NCBI GenBank assembly: GCA_027317105.1
Contig: DAHVFH010000133.1
Coordinates: forward strand, 1-33,849
DNA: 33,849 nt
Direction: 5' to 3'
Origin: Cytophagales bacterium
GTDB taxonomy: Bacteria; Bacteroidota; Bacteroidia; Cytophagales; Cyclobacteriaceae
Shown here: piece by piece, positions 1 to 9,116 of the stretch
Layout of the letters: every line of letters starts with the position of its first letter
How positions within the stretch are numbered: the stretch's first letter is position 1
Notes under the pieces: model-generated
What the model saw: only the letters and a program-made list of their open reading frames with translations
What the model was told of the DNA's origin: nothing
Databases searched by the model: none
Position numbers and translations under genes: made by a program

Positions 1-594
1 GGTATACATTTTCCCCGAGTCAGCAATGGTTACTTGTTTGTTCCCGTTCCGCCCCCGGTGATCATAAATAATGACGTCTTTTAAGGTTATGCCATCTTTA
101 AATTTTTTCGCCACTTTAATGCTAATGTCAGGGATTCCTCCATAAAACGCCCCCTCACGCAGGTCCAATGCCGGTTTCTTTTGTTTGATATCATACAACA
201 AACTATACGTTTCAAGGGCAGCCTTTGGCACCATGTAATTATTCGCTAAAAAAGCTACGAACGTGATTCCCAGGGTGAAAATGAAAATGGGTAAAAGACT
301 CCTTACCATAGAAATGCCTAAGCTTTTTACAGCGGTCAATTCAAAATGCTCACCCAGATTCCCATAGGTAATCAACGCAGACAGCAACACGGCCAAGGGC
401 AACGCCAGGGGAGTCATGGATACCGCAAAATAAAACAGTAATGTTCCTAACACATCCCATCCCAAATCTTTACCGATGATGTCATCAAAATACTTGAGCA
501 TATTCTGTAACAATAGGATAAAGACCACCACCAAAAAGGTAAGTATGAATGGCCCCAGAAACGAGGAAATGATGAGTTTGTCTATCTTTTTCAC
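1..594 (-). CDS. LptF/LptG (YjgP/YjgQ) family permease, 3' part outside window
   Basis: This is a 198-codon open frame with no stop that runs off the left edge. YjgP/YjgQ permeases are the inner-membrane subunits of the lipopolysaccharide export ABC transporter that feeds the Lpt bridge. The start is read as GTG at 594, giving a KKIDKLIISSFLGPFI beginning typical of the family. The next in-frame Met falls inside the first membrane helix, which argues against it. Visible are a first helix (about residues 9-31, very hydrophobic), a conserved segment around DVLGTLLFYFAVSMTPLALP, a further helix, then the start of the periplasmic domain with an IADSGKMY strand typical of the family. It is divergent from the TPR gene at 700, with 105 bp between them. 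I cannot tell LptF from LptG because the C-terminal half is missing. Family call is confident; the start codon is moderately so. Confidence 0.85.
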   Translation of the reverse strand, partial: MKKIDKLIISSFLGPFILTFLVVVFILLLQNMLKYFDDIIGKDLGWDVLGTLLFYFAVSMTPLALPLAVLLSALITYGNLGEHFELTAVKSLGISMVRSLLPIFIFTLGITFVAFLANNYMVPKAALETYSLLYDIKQKKPALDLREGAFYGGIPDISIKVAKKFKDGITLKDVIIYDHRGRNGNKQVTIADSGKMYT

Positions 595-699
595 TCCAAA
601 AGCAAAGTTAGTGCAAAAAGGAGGCCGGAAAAGAAAATAAGGGTTGGCCCGAATCACGAATTTAATAAATTCATAAATTCTAAGTCATAAATTTATGCG

Positions 700-1902
700 A
701 TGAATTTGCTAAAGCTAATCCTGGTCATACTAACCATTCTCTCCTTGGCCGGGAAAGCAGAAAGCCAGAAAAAGGATGCTTTGCTGTATTATCAACAAGG
801 GGAAAGTGCATTAGATGCTCAATCATATAAAACAGCATTGGCTCACCTTAACGAGTGCCTCCGTCTTGATCCTTATTTTATGGAAGCCTATTATTTGCGG
901 GCGCAGGCGCGCGAAAGTTTAGGGGACGCCAAAGGGGCACTAACCGATTTTAGTATTTACCTGGACAAAATGCCACAGAATACAGAGGCTTTGTTTTCCA
1001 TGGCCCAGCTTCGTTATCAATTCGGGCAGTGGGCAATGGCACGGGAAGATTTCCTTAAATTACTTTCCGCACCCCAAGGCGAAACTAAGTCTGTCTTTTT
1101 CGCGGTTGACAAAGAAAGCGGTAGCCCGATCGTGACCACGCAAAGCAACATGACCGCTTCGATATTAAACTTCCTCGGCTTGGTCGACACCAAGATGAAA
1201 GAATACAAACGCGCCATTCTATATTTGGATTCCGCGATCAGTCTTGACCCAAAAAATCCGGAGTTCTTTGTGAACAGAGGCTGGGCTAGACAGGAAATGT
1301 TTGATACCTTAAAGGCCACCAACGATTATCAAAAAGCACTTGAACTTAACCCTGAAGGGAGTTTAGCCCGGCACAATTTGGCGGTTCTTTCCGCCAGGAA
1401 AGGAAACTTGAAAGCCGTGCAAAAACTATTGGATGAAGCCATTGAGCGAAGTCCTGAGGATGCCCACTTTTATGTGGCTCGTGCCATCAACTTTACCGCA
1501 CAAGGTGACCTTCAAAAAGCCTTGGCTGACTATAGCTCCGCTATTCAATTCGATAACACAAACGCAGATAGTTGGTTTAGGCGTGGCCTAACCAACGTAC
1601 AGCTAAAAGATTTGAATGGTGCTTTGAGTGATTATACTGAATCGATAAAACTCAAAGACGACAACGAAAAAGTATGGCTTCAACGCGGGAATCTGATGAT
1701 GCAAATGAACCGGGTTAATGATGCGATTGAGGATTATACCATTGCCATCACGCATCAGCCGGAATTCGGACTTGCCTATTACCAAAGAGCCATCGCCAAC
1801 CATCGCTTAGGAAAAATGAACGAAGCTTGCGAAGATTTGAAACAAGCAGAAAATTTTAAAGTGAAAATAGACGAGAAGATGAAGTCCGGAATTTGTAAAT
1901 AA
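700..1902 (+). CDS. Exported tetratricopeptide repeat (TPR) protein
   Basis: A 400-residue protein starting with a signal peptide (hydrophobic residues 4-17, likely cleavage near AES-Q around residue 23). The rest is about ten TPR units of 34 residues, from roughly residue 27 to 390. The best units are 7 to 10, for example AHFYVARAINFTAQGDLQKA and GLAYYQRAIANHRLGKMNEA, with the usual W/L/G/Y/A/P spacing. TPR proteins are protein-interaction scaffolds, and an exported one probably works in the periplasm or at the outer membrane. No enzymatic domain is present, so no specific role can be assigned. There is a loop of lower repeat quality around residues 120-150 between units 3 and 4. The upstream 105 bp contain two TCATAAATT direct repeats (671-679, 685-693) but no clear promoter box. 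Confidence 0.85.
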   Translation: MNLLKLILVILTILSLAGKAESQKKDALLYYQQGESALDAQSYKTALAHLNECLRLDPYFMEAYYLRAQARESLGDAKGALTDFSIYLDKMPQNTEALFSMAQLRYQFGQWAMAREDFLKLLSAPQGETKSVFFAVDKESGSPIVTTQSNMTASILNFLGLVDTKMKEYKRAILYLDSAISLDPKNPEFFVNRGWARQEMFDTLKATNDYQKALELNPEGSLARHNLAVLSARKGNLKAVQKLLDEAIERSPEDAHFYVARAINFTAQGDLQKALADYSSAIQFDNTNADSWFRRGLTNVQLKDLNGALSDYTESIKLKDDNEKVWLQRGNLMMQMNRVNDAIEDYTIAITHQPEFGLAYYQRAIANHRLGKMNEACEDLKQAENFKVKIDEKMKSGICK

Positions 1903-1951
1903 GCCTCACACCTGTCCAAAAATAAAATTCTTTTAATTTGATTGATCATTT

Positions 1952-2362
1952 TTATCGGAATAACCTACCCAAAAATCCTTTCTTGTTCTTCTTTTCATGG
2001 ATGGTATCCAGGGCCGTTCGAAGTCGCACAAATGAGGCCTCATCTTTTACAATAAATTGCTCGGCATTAAGTTCCAGCACCTGTGCTTTCAACTTTTCAT
2101 CGTTCATGGACGTATAGTAGATCACCGGAATGGATGCATATTTCTTTTTTAGAATTTTCAGGTAATCAAGCCCCGTTTTATCACCTCCTGAAAAAAAGTG
2201 ATCCAACACCACAGCATAAGGTTTTTCATTTAGGTGCTGCATCATATCTTCTGGGTTGGCAAAACAACGCACCTCGTAAGAGCCTAAAATTTTCTCAAAA
2301 TGATGCTGGAGCATCTTTTGTTGGGCGAGATCGTCTTCGATAACAAATACTAATTTTTCCAT
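1952..2362 (-). CDS. Single-domain response regulator (CheY-like receiver)
   Basis: 136 residues consisting of one receiver domain and a short basic tail (KKNKKGFLGRLFR). The acidic pocket residues D10 and D11, phosphoacceptor D54 (in VVLDHFF), the T84/S85 switch position (IYYTS) and K106 (IVKDEAS) are all in place, so the domain should be phosphorylatable. There is no output domain, so it presumably acts through protein contact, like CheY or Spo0F-type relay proteins. No histidine kinase is nearby; the partner must be encoded elsewhere. The gene converges on the TPR gene with 49 bp between stops and is divergent from the ceramidase-like gene at 2457. Family call is firm; pathway unknown. Confidence 0.9.
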   Translation of the reverse strand: MEKLVFVIEDDLAQQKMLQHHFEKILGSYEVRCFANPEDMMQHLNEKPYAVVLDHFFSGGDKTGLDYLKILKKKYASIPVIYYTSMNDEKLKAQVLELNAEQFIVKDEASFVRLRTALDTIHEKKNKKGFLGRLFR

Positions 2363-2440
2363 TTTTAACTAAAATCCGTTTCGGAAAAGTAAATAAAATT
2401 CCGGCATATTTTATGCACTCCTAAATTATCTTGCTTATTG

Positions 2441-2448
2441 TAACTTTG
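2441..2448 (+). promoter_or_regulatory. Candidate Bacteroidota -7 box (TAACTTTG)
   Basis: An exact match to the TAnnTTTG -7 consensus, 8 bp before the ATG of the ceramidase-like gene. No good TTG -33 element is seen at the usual distance, so this is tentative. If real, the transcript would be nearly leaderless. Confidence 0.35.
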
Positions 2449-2456
2449 AAAAAAAT

Positions 2457-3788
2457 ATGTTGAAAAAATTCCTCCGATGGTTTCTAGGCATTAGTGTAGG
2501 GCTATTCATCCTTGTCATTTCACTGATCGGTCCGCTTGACGATTCTCCTTTAGAAGGGAAGAAATTCTACCAGCAAACTTTCCAACGGTTAGACTCCCTT
2601 CGTCCTACCCTTCATCCCCCTAAATCCAAACTTAAAGTGGGTTGGTCGAAAGTGAATATCGTACCCCAATCGCCCATGCCGATGGCCGGCTATGCGCCCC
2701 GAAATCATTTTGACTCCGTGCACGACTCGGTTTATGTGCGGATCATGACAATTGACAACGGGGGCGTTCAATGTATCATCGTAAGTGCCGATCTATTGAT
2801 TTTCCCACCCGCACTCAAGGACAAAATTGTTCGTCAAAATAAGGGTAATCGTTTTCTCTATTTTACCGCTACCCATGTGCACAGTAGCCTTGGTGCATGG
2901 GATGATAGTGTCTTCGGCAACTTGATCTTAGGAAGCTATAACGAGCCTTGGCTGGACAGCCTAGCACGACAAATCATTTCTGCCATCGACTTTGCAACAG
3001 CCCATGTACATCCCGCCATCGTAAATTACTTTGAAACCGATGCCAGCGAATATGTCGAAAATAGAATTGATCCTGAGCATGGAAAAACGGACGGAAAGTT
3101 ACGCGGGCTAAAAATAATTCGCGAAGACGGCAGCAAAGGCTTGTTGGTAAGTTATAGTGCACACCCCACGAACATTGACCACCTAAGCCTTGCCCTGTCT
3201 GGCGATTACCCTTCTGCCTTGGTGAGCAGGGCGGAAAAGCAAGATTACAATTTTGCTATGTTTGCTTCGGGCAATATTGGTAGTCATCGTTTAAAATGGA
3301 TACCTGAAACAGAATTTGTCGAGTGCGACACTTTGGGGTCTCGGCTTTACCGTAAAGTAAAGGCAGCGCAAAGTATTCGCGTGGAAGATTCCACCATCTC
3401 AACAGCAATTATTCATGTTGACTATGGCGCTTCGCAACTACACATCCTACAGAAATACAAAGTCAGAGATTGGGTATTCCGTTCACTTTTCTCTAAGCTA
3501 AAAGGTGATATTACCTATATGAAAATTGGCAACATTCTTTTCTTAGGAATGCCCTGCGATTTCTCAGGGGAAATTTTCGTGCGGGATAGTCTTGGGGAAA
3601 TTGCCGAAAGCCATGACGAAAAATTATTTATCACCAGCTTCAATGGCGACTACGTTGGGTACATCACCTATGATGATCACTATGGACACTCCGAACAAGA
3701 AGAGGTAATGGCAATGAATTGGGTTGGCCCGCATTATGGAGCCTATTTTTCTAAAATCGTTAAGAAAATAATAGCGCGAGGCCGATGA
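2457..3788 (+). CDS. Neutral/alkaline ceramidase-like protein (membrane-anchored)
   Basis: 443 residues. Residues 8-25 form an N-terminal membrane anchor or uncleaved signal. The body resembles the neutral/alkaline non-lysosomal ceramidase family: VGWSKVNIVPQSPMPMAGYA (61-80) is the usual family start, followed by VSADLL (109-114), THVHSS (139-144) with candidate zinc ligands H140 and H142, and SAHPTNI (234-240) with H236. Neutral ceramidases hydrolyse the amide bond of ceramide to sphingosine and a fatty acid; Bacteroidota commonly make sphingolipids, so an endogenous substrate is plausible. The region FASGNIGSHR stands where many family members carry an NxGDVSPN-type motif, and the protein is shorter than the roughly 650-residue classical enzymes and lacks their C-terminal Ig-like domain. 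The substrate is therefore uncertain. The TGA at 3786-3788 abuts the stop of the converging helicase gene. Confidence 0.75.
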   Translation: MLKKFLRWFLGISVGLFILVISLIGPLDDSPLEGKKFYQQTFQRLDSLRPTLHPPKSKLKVGWSKVNIVPQSPMPMAGYAPRNHFDSVHDSVYVRIMTIDNGGVQCIIVSADLLIFPPALKDKIVRQNKGNRFLYFTATHVHSSLGAWDDSVFGNLILGSYNEPWLDSLARQIISAIDFATAHVHPAIVNYFETDASEYVENRIDPEHGKTDGKLRGLKIIREDGSKGLLVSYSAHPTNIDHLSLALSGDYPSALVSRAEKQDYNFAMFASGNIGSHRLKWIPETEFVECDTLGSRLYRKVKAAQSIRVEDSTISTAIIHVDYGASQLHILQKYKVRDWVFRSLFSKLKGDITYMKIGNILFLGMPCDFSGEIFVRDSLGEIAESHDEKLFITSFNGDYVGYITYDDHYGHSEQEEVMAMNWVGPHYGAYFSKIVKKIIARGR

Positions 3789-3809
3789 TTAGCGTTGCGG
3801 CCTTCTTTT
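3779..3809 (+). terminator. Terminator-like hairpin spanning two abutting stop codons
   Basis: AGGCCG (3779-3784) pairs with CGGCCT (3798-3803), and TCTTTT follows at 3804-3809. The 13-nt loop holds the TGA of the ceramidase-like gene (3786-3788) and, on the other strand, the TAA of the helicase gene (3789-3791). It probably stops the + transcript, and less efficiently the - transcript. Confidence 0.55.
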
Positions 3810-5015
3810 AAAGAACTTCTTTTTGCCTGAAGCCGTAGGCCTTCGATCTCCTTCCGTTTTGGGTCGTTCGGCCATATACGCAAAGGATTGTCCTATGCCT
3901 TCAGGTAGAGGTACTTTGTTCACCTCACGGCCAATCAATTTTTCGATCTGAAAAAACCTTCGTTGGTCCCGTTCATTAATAAAGGTAATGGCATGTCCCT
4001 TGCTTTCAGCCCGCGCGGTTCGGCCGATGCGGTGAATGTAATCTTCAGGATCGGGAGGCACATCATAGTTTAGCACTAAGCCGATTCCGTCTACGTCAAT
4101 TCCGCGCGAAAGCACATCCGTTCCAATCAATAACCGAAGTTGCTTGTTTTTGAATTCCCTCAGGATTTCTTCTCGCTCATTTTGCTCAAGATCCGAATGA
4201 ATTGCTTTTGACGGCAAGCCCAGTTTTGGGAGCAGGCGCCCGAGGTGTTTTACATTTTCCTTGGTCGAGGCAAAAATCAAAACACTTGAATAGTCAGATT
4301 CTTTCAGTAACCGGGTAATCAATTTTTCTTTCTGATCATCGCGCACTAAATAGGCCTCTTGTAAAATGCCTTCGGCAGGTTTAGAGATCGCAAGGCTAAT
4401 CTCTTTGGGGTCGCGCAAAATTTTGCTTGCCAACGAGCGTATGCGGGGAGGCATGGTGGCCGAAAAGAAAAGCGTTTGCCGGTTTTCGGGCAAATATTTA
4501 ATGATCCGCATGATGTCGTCATGAAATCCCATGTCGAGCATGCGATCTGCTTCGTCTAGCACAAGATGCTGAATATACTTTAAGTCAATGGCACCGGAGG
4601 CCAGTTGGGCAATCAATCGGCCGGGCGTGGCAATAATCATGTCTACGCCCGCTTCTAACGCCCGCTTTTGCTGATCCCAGGTTGCCCCGTCACCGCCTCC
4701 ATAAATAGGTATGGAACTCACGCCCGTGAAATAGGCAAAACCTTCCACCTGCTGATCAATTTGTTGTACCAGCTCCCGAGTTGGCGCGATGATCAGCGTA
4801 TTCAAATGCCGATGATCGGAGTGAATAATGTTGTTTAATATCGGAAGCAAATAGGCAGCCGTTTTTCCTGTGCCGGTTTGTGCGCATCCAATAAGGTCGT
4901 GTTTTTTTAGGATAAGGGGAATGGCTTGTTCCTGAATTGGGGTGGGCTTTTCATAGCCCATGGATGAAAGTCCATCGCGCAACTTCGTGTCAAATTGAAA
5001 ATCGTCAAACGTCAA
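3789..5015 (-). CDS. DEAD-box ATP-dependent RNA helicase, RhlE-like
   Basis: 408 residues with the full DEAD-box set: Q motif around YEKPTPIQEQ (21-30), Walker A AQTGTGKT (45-52), motif Ia APTREL (77-82), motif Ib TPGR (130-133), motif II DEAD (154-157), motif III SAT (185-187), motif V GTDVLSRGID (298-307) and motif VI HRIGRTAR (328-335). It ends in a short basic tail (KKKFFKRRPQR) that probably binds RNA. Such enzymes unwind RNA during ribosome assembly, decay or cold adaptation. RhlE-type assignment rests on length and overall resemblance. It has a free-standing transcription unit, with 156 bp to the ABC gene upstream and a stop-to-stop junction downstream. Confidence 0.93.
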   Translation of the reverse strand: MTFDDFQFDTKLRDGLSSMGYEKPTPIQEQAIPLILKKHDLIGCAQTGTGKTAAYLLPILNNIIHSDHRHLNTLIIAPTRELVQQIDQQVEGFAYFTGVSSIPIYGGGDGATWDQQKRALEAGVDMIIATPGRLIAQLASGAIDLKYIQHLVLDEADRMLDMGFHDDIMRIIKYLPENRQTLFFSATMPPRIRSLASKILRDPKEISLAISKPAEGILQEAYLVRDDQKEKLITRLLKESDYSSVLIFASTKENVKHLGRLLPKLGLPSKAIHSDLEQNEREEILREFKNKQLRLLIGTDVLSRGIDVDGIGLVLNYDVPPDPEDYIHRIGRTARAESKGHAITFINERDQRRFFQIEKLIGREVNKVPLPEGIGQSFAYMAERPKTEGDRRPTASGKKKFFKRRPQR

Positions 5016-5171
5016 AATAAGATAGCGTTATTTATAAATTAACATGCAAGGTAGGAAGAAGTTTTCAGTAATCGGTAGAAATAGAATCCGCGAGGGGAAT
5101 TTGAATTGCACCGATCCCCGTTAGGTTACTTCTCCTGGAATAACTAAAGCCTTACAAATTCTAACGCTACC

Positions 5172-8100
5172 TTATTGCTGCCCTCGCTTCCCGCCATATT
5201 TCCTTCGCATATTGAAGCCTATCACTGCTTTCTTAAGCAACTCAAAATACAAGGTAGCATACAACGTAACAATCATAAACCAAATCACCGAAAGGTTAAA
5301 ATAGAGGGTGTCAAATTTATGACCCGCAAAATATTTGGTTGGAATATAAAAGTTATCGCGAAAATCCATAAAGTGATCAGGCCGATGTTCGTTAAAATAG
5401 ATAGGATATATTTTCTGAATTAATTCACCATCCCATTCTATAATACGATTAGGATTTTGTGTGTTTTCCACCCATTTTTTTACCTCATCGTTCTGATATT
5501 TCTGTTTCAACCGTTCATAAGCCACTTTCTCCCCTTGGTCATCCGTTAGGTTTGCAATTAGTTTTTCCCTCGCCTTTTGTGCGTTTTGGCTTCGGATCGA
5601 ATAATACTCTTTCAACGTATTCAAAAATTGATTCAGCTTTAGATATGCAGTTGAGTCAAACTTTCCAATCACAAGGTTATTGATTTCAGGTATCACTTTT
5701 CCAACAAAACCAGATTCATAGGTAAGCTCGTTGCGCAGCAAGTCCAAATCCGTCTTCACTTTATTGTCATCGTGCTTGTTGTTCCATCCATCCGGATGAT
5801 TAATTACATAGGCCAGCCGTGAATCAAGCTCTTGCAGGTAATAACTTCTTTTGTAATCAGCGATGGCCTTCTTTTGATCCAGGTCATAAAATTTTTTCTC
5901 CAAAGGGTTGTCTTTGAATTGGGTTACCATAAAGGCTTCAAAAGCCCAACGTGATGCCATTAATTCACCAAGCAGCGGAATGCCATCAGGCTTTCCTACC
6001 TTGGGGTTGAATTTGTCAAAGCTGATCACTACTCCACTTAATAATAGCTGCGGAATAATAAGGATAGGAATTAATACATAAATGGTAACCGCAGAATCAA
6101 AGGCCGATGAAATGTTTAATCCCAATACATTCGCAAAGCAGGAACATGAAAATAAGATAAGCCAATAACGCATTTCCCCTAACGGAATTTGGAGTAAAGC
6201 GTTTCCTACCAGAATGAACATAAACGTTTGTAAGGCCGAAAGCGTAAACAAAATAATCACCTTCGAAATAAAATAACTACTGCGACTCAAATGAAGAAAT
6301 TGCTCACGTTTCAATATCTTCCTATCGCGAAAAATTTCTTCAGCACTCACAATTAAACCAACAAAAAGTGCCACTACAATGCTCATAAAAAAATACACCG
6401 GAATATTATCATTGTTATAAAAGGTGTATTTGGGATTATCCATCCCCACAAACTCATAGTACCTTACGAAGTACCCAATAAACAAAGCCAATAAAGGCGT
6501 AAGGATCGTGTTCACGGTGATGTATTGCCGGTTGGCAAACTTGGATTTCACATCCCGTTGAATAAATACACCCAGCTGTTGAAACCAATTAGGGATTTGT
6601 TGTACGGTGGGCAAGGCCTCCCTGATTTCCTCGATTTTGGGAATTCTTATTTTCTTTTTGAAATATTGATACCATTGTCCAGGCGAAACTTTGCGGGTGT
6701 GGGTAAAACGTCCGTATTCATTCACCACACGCGTTTCAATGATATTAAAAATCTGTTCGGGATTTATGTTTCCACACTCCGGACAAGCCCCCGGTGTTTT
6801 GTTGGCGGCATTAATGATCTCTTGAAAATAATTTACTGACTCAACCGGATTGCCATAATAAATCTGGAAGCCACCGACATCAAGAATCAGGAGCGCATCA
6901 AACATTTTAAAAATATCCGATGACGGTTGGTGGATGACGACAAAAATCATTTTTCCCCGCAGGGTCAACTCTTTCAGTAAATCCATGATGTTTTCCGAAT
7001 CGCGAGAAGAAAGGCCAGAAGTAGGCTCATCAACAAAAAGGATAGTCGGCTCACGAAGCAATTCCAGTCCGATATTGAGTCTTTTGCGTTGCCCACCACT
7101 TATCGTCTTCGATAACGGGGAGCCCACACGCAAATCTTTGATCTCCGATAAGCCCAAATTCATTAATACCCGATCTACCGTTTCAATAATTTCCGGATGG
7201 GTATAATGTCCAAAACATAGTCGTGCCGAATAATACAAGTTCTCGTACACCGTGAGGTCTTCCATCAAAAGATCATCTTGTGGGATAAACCCTATGACCC
7301 CCTCTACTTCGTGTGGATTTTCGTGAATATCAATACCATTAATTAAAACTCGTCCACTGGAAGGTTTTTCTGACCCGTTCAGCACACTCAATAAGGTTGA
7401 CTTGCCAGAACCGCTTCCACCCATTATGCCGATAAGTTTACCTCCTGTCTCAGCAAGGCTAATGTTTTGCAAACCCGCTCGACCGCTTTTAAAATGATAA
7501 AACAGATGGTCAACTTCAAAACTGATTTTGAGGTCACTCTCTTCAAACAAAAATTTGCCCACCACATCGCTGTAATAAACCGGTTCGATCTTCGAACCAC
7601 GTATGGTGCTTCCCGTGGGGAAGACATCTACCCTTCTTGACTTTAGTGGCAAACTATTCAGATAAAGCGGAGTGATGCCAAGGTATTTAATAAAATAAGT
7701 TTCGATGTCAGTAAGCCGAAGAATGGCAATCATCCCGGAAATGTTTTTGGCTGTAAGGTGTGGCCCTAAATGATCATGAGCCTCCTCTCCTTCGTCAATG
7801 ATTAATATATTTTTAGAATCCAGCTCATCGGAATCATGACCCAACACAAAAGCGCGCATGGCCCGGAAATCTTTGGACGGAATTTTTAAAGCTTCCCCGA
7901 TATAAAAGATCAAATTACTTTGTCTTTCAGAAAGCTCATCGCCAGCAAATACCAACTCAATTATTTTAATCACCAACACGGCTTTTTGCTGCATGGTGAG
8001 TGCCTGGTTTACTTTTCGTGCGATCTGAATTATCTGCGCCCAGTCGTCCACAAATTCCTGAGTAGCTTCATCAACATTAGCAAGCTGAGTGGTTGTAGGC

Positions 8101-8270
8101 TTGTTTTTTTTACAGAAATCATCGAAAAGCGTGAGGTAATAGCGTTGACCATCCTGGTTAAGATGAAGTGACAAAAACTCCTTAATGATACTTCGCTCAT
8201 CTTCGGTGATACGTTCTTTTGCCACAATGGCAAAAAACTGGATAATCGCCTTTAAAAGTTCTTCACTCAT
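5172..8270 (-). CDS. ABC-2 type transporter: TerB-like domain, ATPase and permease in one chain
   Basis: 1032 residues. Residues 1-145 are helical and resemble TerB-like domains (VIKIIELVFAGDELSERQSN at 100-119). Residues 150-250 form a beta-rich linker. The ATPase has Walker A GGSGSGKS (284-291), Q-loop near Q331, signature SGGQRKR (391-397), Walker B ILFVDEP (410-416) and H-loop H447, arranged as in ABCG/White half transporters. Membrane segments are near 584-603, 625-644, 668-690, 702-720, 727-750 and 990-1011. Between the last two lies a soluble, helical segment of about 240 residues. A CPECG element at 496-500 joins ATPase and membrane parts. ABCG-like architecture suggests export of a lipid or hydrophobic compound as a dimer, but the substrate cannot be read. 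It is preceded by 328 bp without genes. Confidence 0.85.
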   Translation of the reverse strand: MSEELLKAIIQFFAIVAKERITEDERSIIKEFLSLHLNQDGQRYYLTLFDDFCKKNKPTTTQLANVDEATQEFVDDWAQIIQIARKVNQALTMQQKAVLVIKIIELVFAGDELSERQSNLIFYIGEALKIPSKDFRAMRAFVLGHDSDELDSKNILIIDEGEEAHDHLGPHLTAKNISGMIAILRLTDIETYFIKYLGITPLYLNSLPLKSRRVDVFPTGSTIRGSKIEPVYYSDVVGKFLFEESDLKISFEVDHLFYHFKSGRAGLQNISLAETGGKLIGIMGGSGSGKSTLLSVLNGSEKPSSGRVLINGIDIHENPHEVEGVIGFIPQDDLLMEDLTVYENLYYSARLCFGHYTHPEIIETVDRVLMNLGLSEIKDLRVGSPLSKTISGGQRKRLNIGLELLREPTILFVDEPTSGLSSRDSENIMDLLKELTLRGKMIFVVIHQPSSDIFKMFDALLILDVGGFQIYYGNPVESVNYFQEIINAANKTPGACPECGNINPEQIFNIIETRVVNEYGRFTHTRKVSPGQWYQYFKKKIRIPKIEEIREALPTVQQIPNWFQQLGVFIQRDVKSKFANRQYITVNTILTPLLALFIGYFVRYYEFVGMDNPKYTFYNNDNIPVYFFMSIVVALFVGLIVSAEEIFRDRKILKREQFLHLSRSSYFISKVIILFTLSALQTFMFILVGNALLQIPLGEMRYWLILFSCSCFANVLGLNISSAFDSAVTIYVLIPILIIPQLLLSGVVISFDKFNPKVGKPDGIPLLGELMASRWAFEAFMVTQFKDNPLEKKFYDLDQKKAIADYKRSYYLQELDSRLAYVINHPDGWNNKHDDNKVKTDLDLLRNELTYESGFVGKVIPEINNLVIGKFDSTAYLKLNQFLNTLKEYYSIRSQNAQKAREKLIANLTDDQGEKVAYERLKQKYQNDEVKKWVENTQNPNRIIEWDGELIQKIYPIYFNEHRPDHFMDFRDNFYIPTKYFAGHKFDTLYFNLSVIWFMIVTLYATLYFELLKKAVIGFNMRRKYGGKRGQQ

Positions 8271-8598
8271 TTATATTTTCAGAATTGCTCTCAAAATAGG
8301 AAAAAAAAACGAGCCACAGTCGCATTAGGGTTATACAGAATTTTGAAAAGCGCTATCTTGACCCAAAATTTTGAACAATCCCTAAAGGGTTTACTTCAAC
8401 CAGTCTATCCAAATTAAGTTATATCCAAATCCAAACTGCACTTCATTTGCGCAGAAAGAATAACTTATCCGAATCAAAAATTATTGATCGTGGTGGTTGA
8501 TTTTATAAATCAATTGTATACTAAACGGCATTAACCCAATCAATTTTAATGATTTAGGTCGTATGAGAAACTAGTGCGGTAGCCAAACCACAACTCAA
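8271..8598. other. Intergenic stretch without a recognisable gene
   Basis: 328 AT-rich bases between the ABC gene start and the cytochrome c stop. They must hold the promoter of the ABC gene on the - strand and the 3' end of the cytochrome gene. I saw no coding frame, tRNA or strong hairpin. The only structure noted is the 10-bp palindrome CAAAATTTTG inside the sequence near 8365. Confidence 0.5.
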
Positions 8599-9009
8599 TT
8601 AATGTTCCTTTTCTCCATCCATGGAAAGAACATACTTGGCCATTTTTTCAGCATCGACTTCTGAAAGATCAGGATGCGCAGTCATCGGGATTTGTCCCCA
8701 AACACCTGAACCGCCCTTAATGATTTTAGCAGCCAGCATTTTAACATTGGCATCGGTGAATTCATATTTCTTGGCTACATCAAGATGAGCAGGCCCAATA
8801 AGCTTATTGGTAGGATGATGGCATGTTTTGCAATCATTAGCTTTCACCAATGATTCACCTTCCGCAATTGGATCTCCTGCTACTGGCGTTGCAACCTCCT
8901 CCTTTGGCGTACCATAATCTTCGGTGTTGGTCTTTTCCTTTTTCTGTCCACAAGCCAACACAACTAAAACGAAAGCTGCAGAGAGTGTTAAATAATAAAT
9001 CTTTTTCAT
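8599..9009 (-). CDS. Class I cytochrome c, lipoprotein
   Basis: 136 residues. A lipoprotein signal peptide ends in VVLAC, so C20 is the likely lipidated cysteine. A linker rich in Lys, Glu, Thr and Pro (21-50) leads to one c-type heme domain. Heme is attached through CKTCH (C60, C63, H64), and M109 in GQIPMTAHP is the likely sixth ligand. The size and layout match the c551/c552-type electron carriers of Bacteroidota. It is probably anchored to a membrane facing the periplasm and passes electrons to a terminal oxidase or another acceptor. It stands alone, with 107 bp upstream, so its redox partner is not indicated by neighbours. Confidence 0.9.
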   Translation of the reverse strand: MKKIYYLTLSAAFVLVVLACGQKKEKTNTEDYGTPKEEVATPVAGDPIAEGESLVKANDCKTCHHPTNKLIGPAHLDVAKKYEFTDANVKMLAAKIIKGGSGVWGQIPMTAHPDLSEVDAEKMAKYVLSMDGEKEH

Positions 9010-9116
9010 TGGAGTATTTTTAATGATTACTAAGCCTTACAAATTTGTCAAAGAATTAACAGTTAGCCACCGATTCCTTTAAAAATATTTTTCTTTGTTC
9101 CGAATACGATTGAAAT

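Noticed and set aside
7582..7598. GGTTCGA-TCT-TCGAACC palindrome, resembling a tRNA T arm
   Set aside because: It lies in the coding sequence of the ABC transporter linker, with no acceptor or other arms nearby; probably chance.
5147..9045. 14-bp repeat AAGCCTTACAAATT at 5147-5160 and 9032-9045
   Set aside because: About two such 14-mer pairs are expected by chance in a window of this size, and the two places have no common role.
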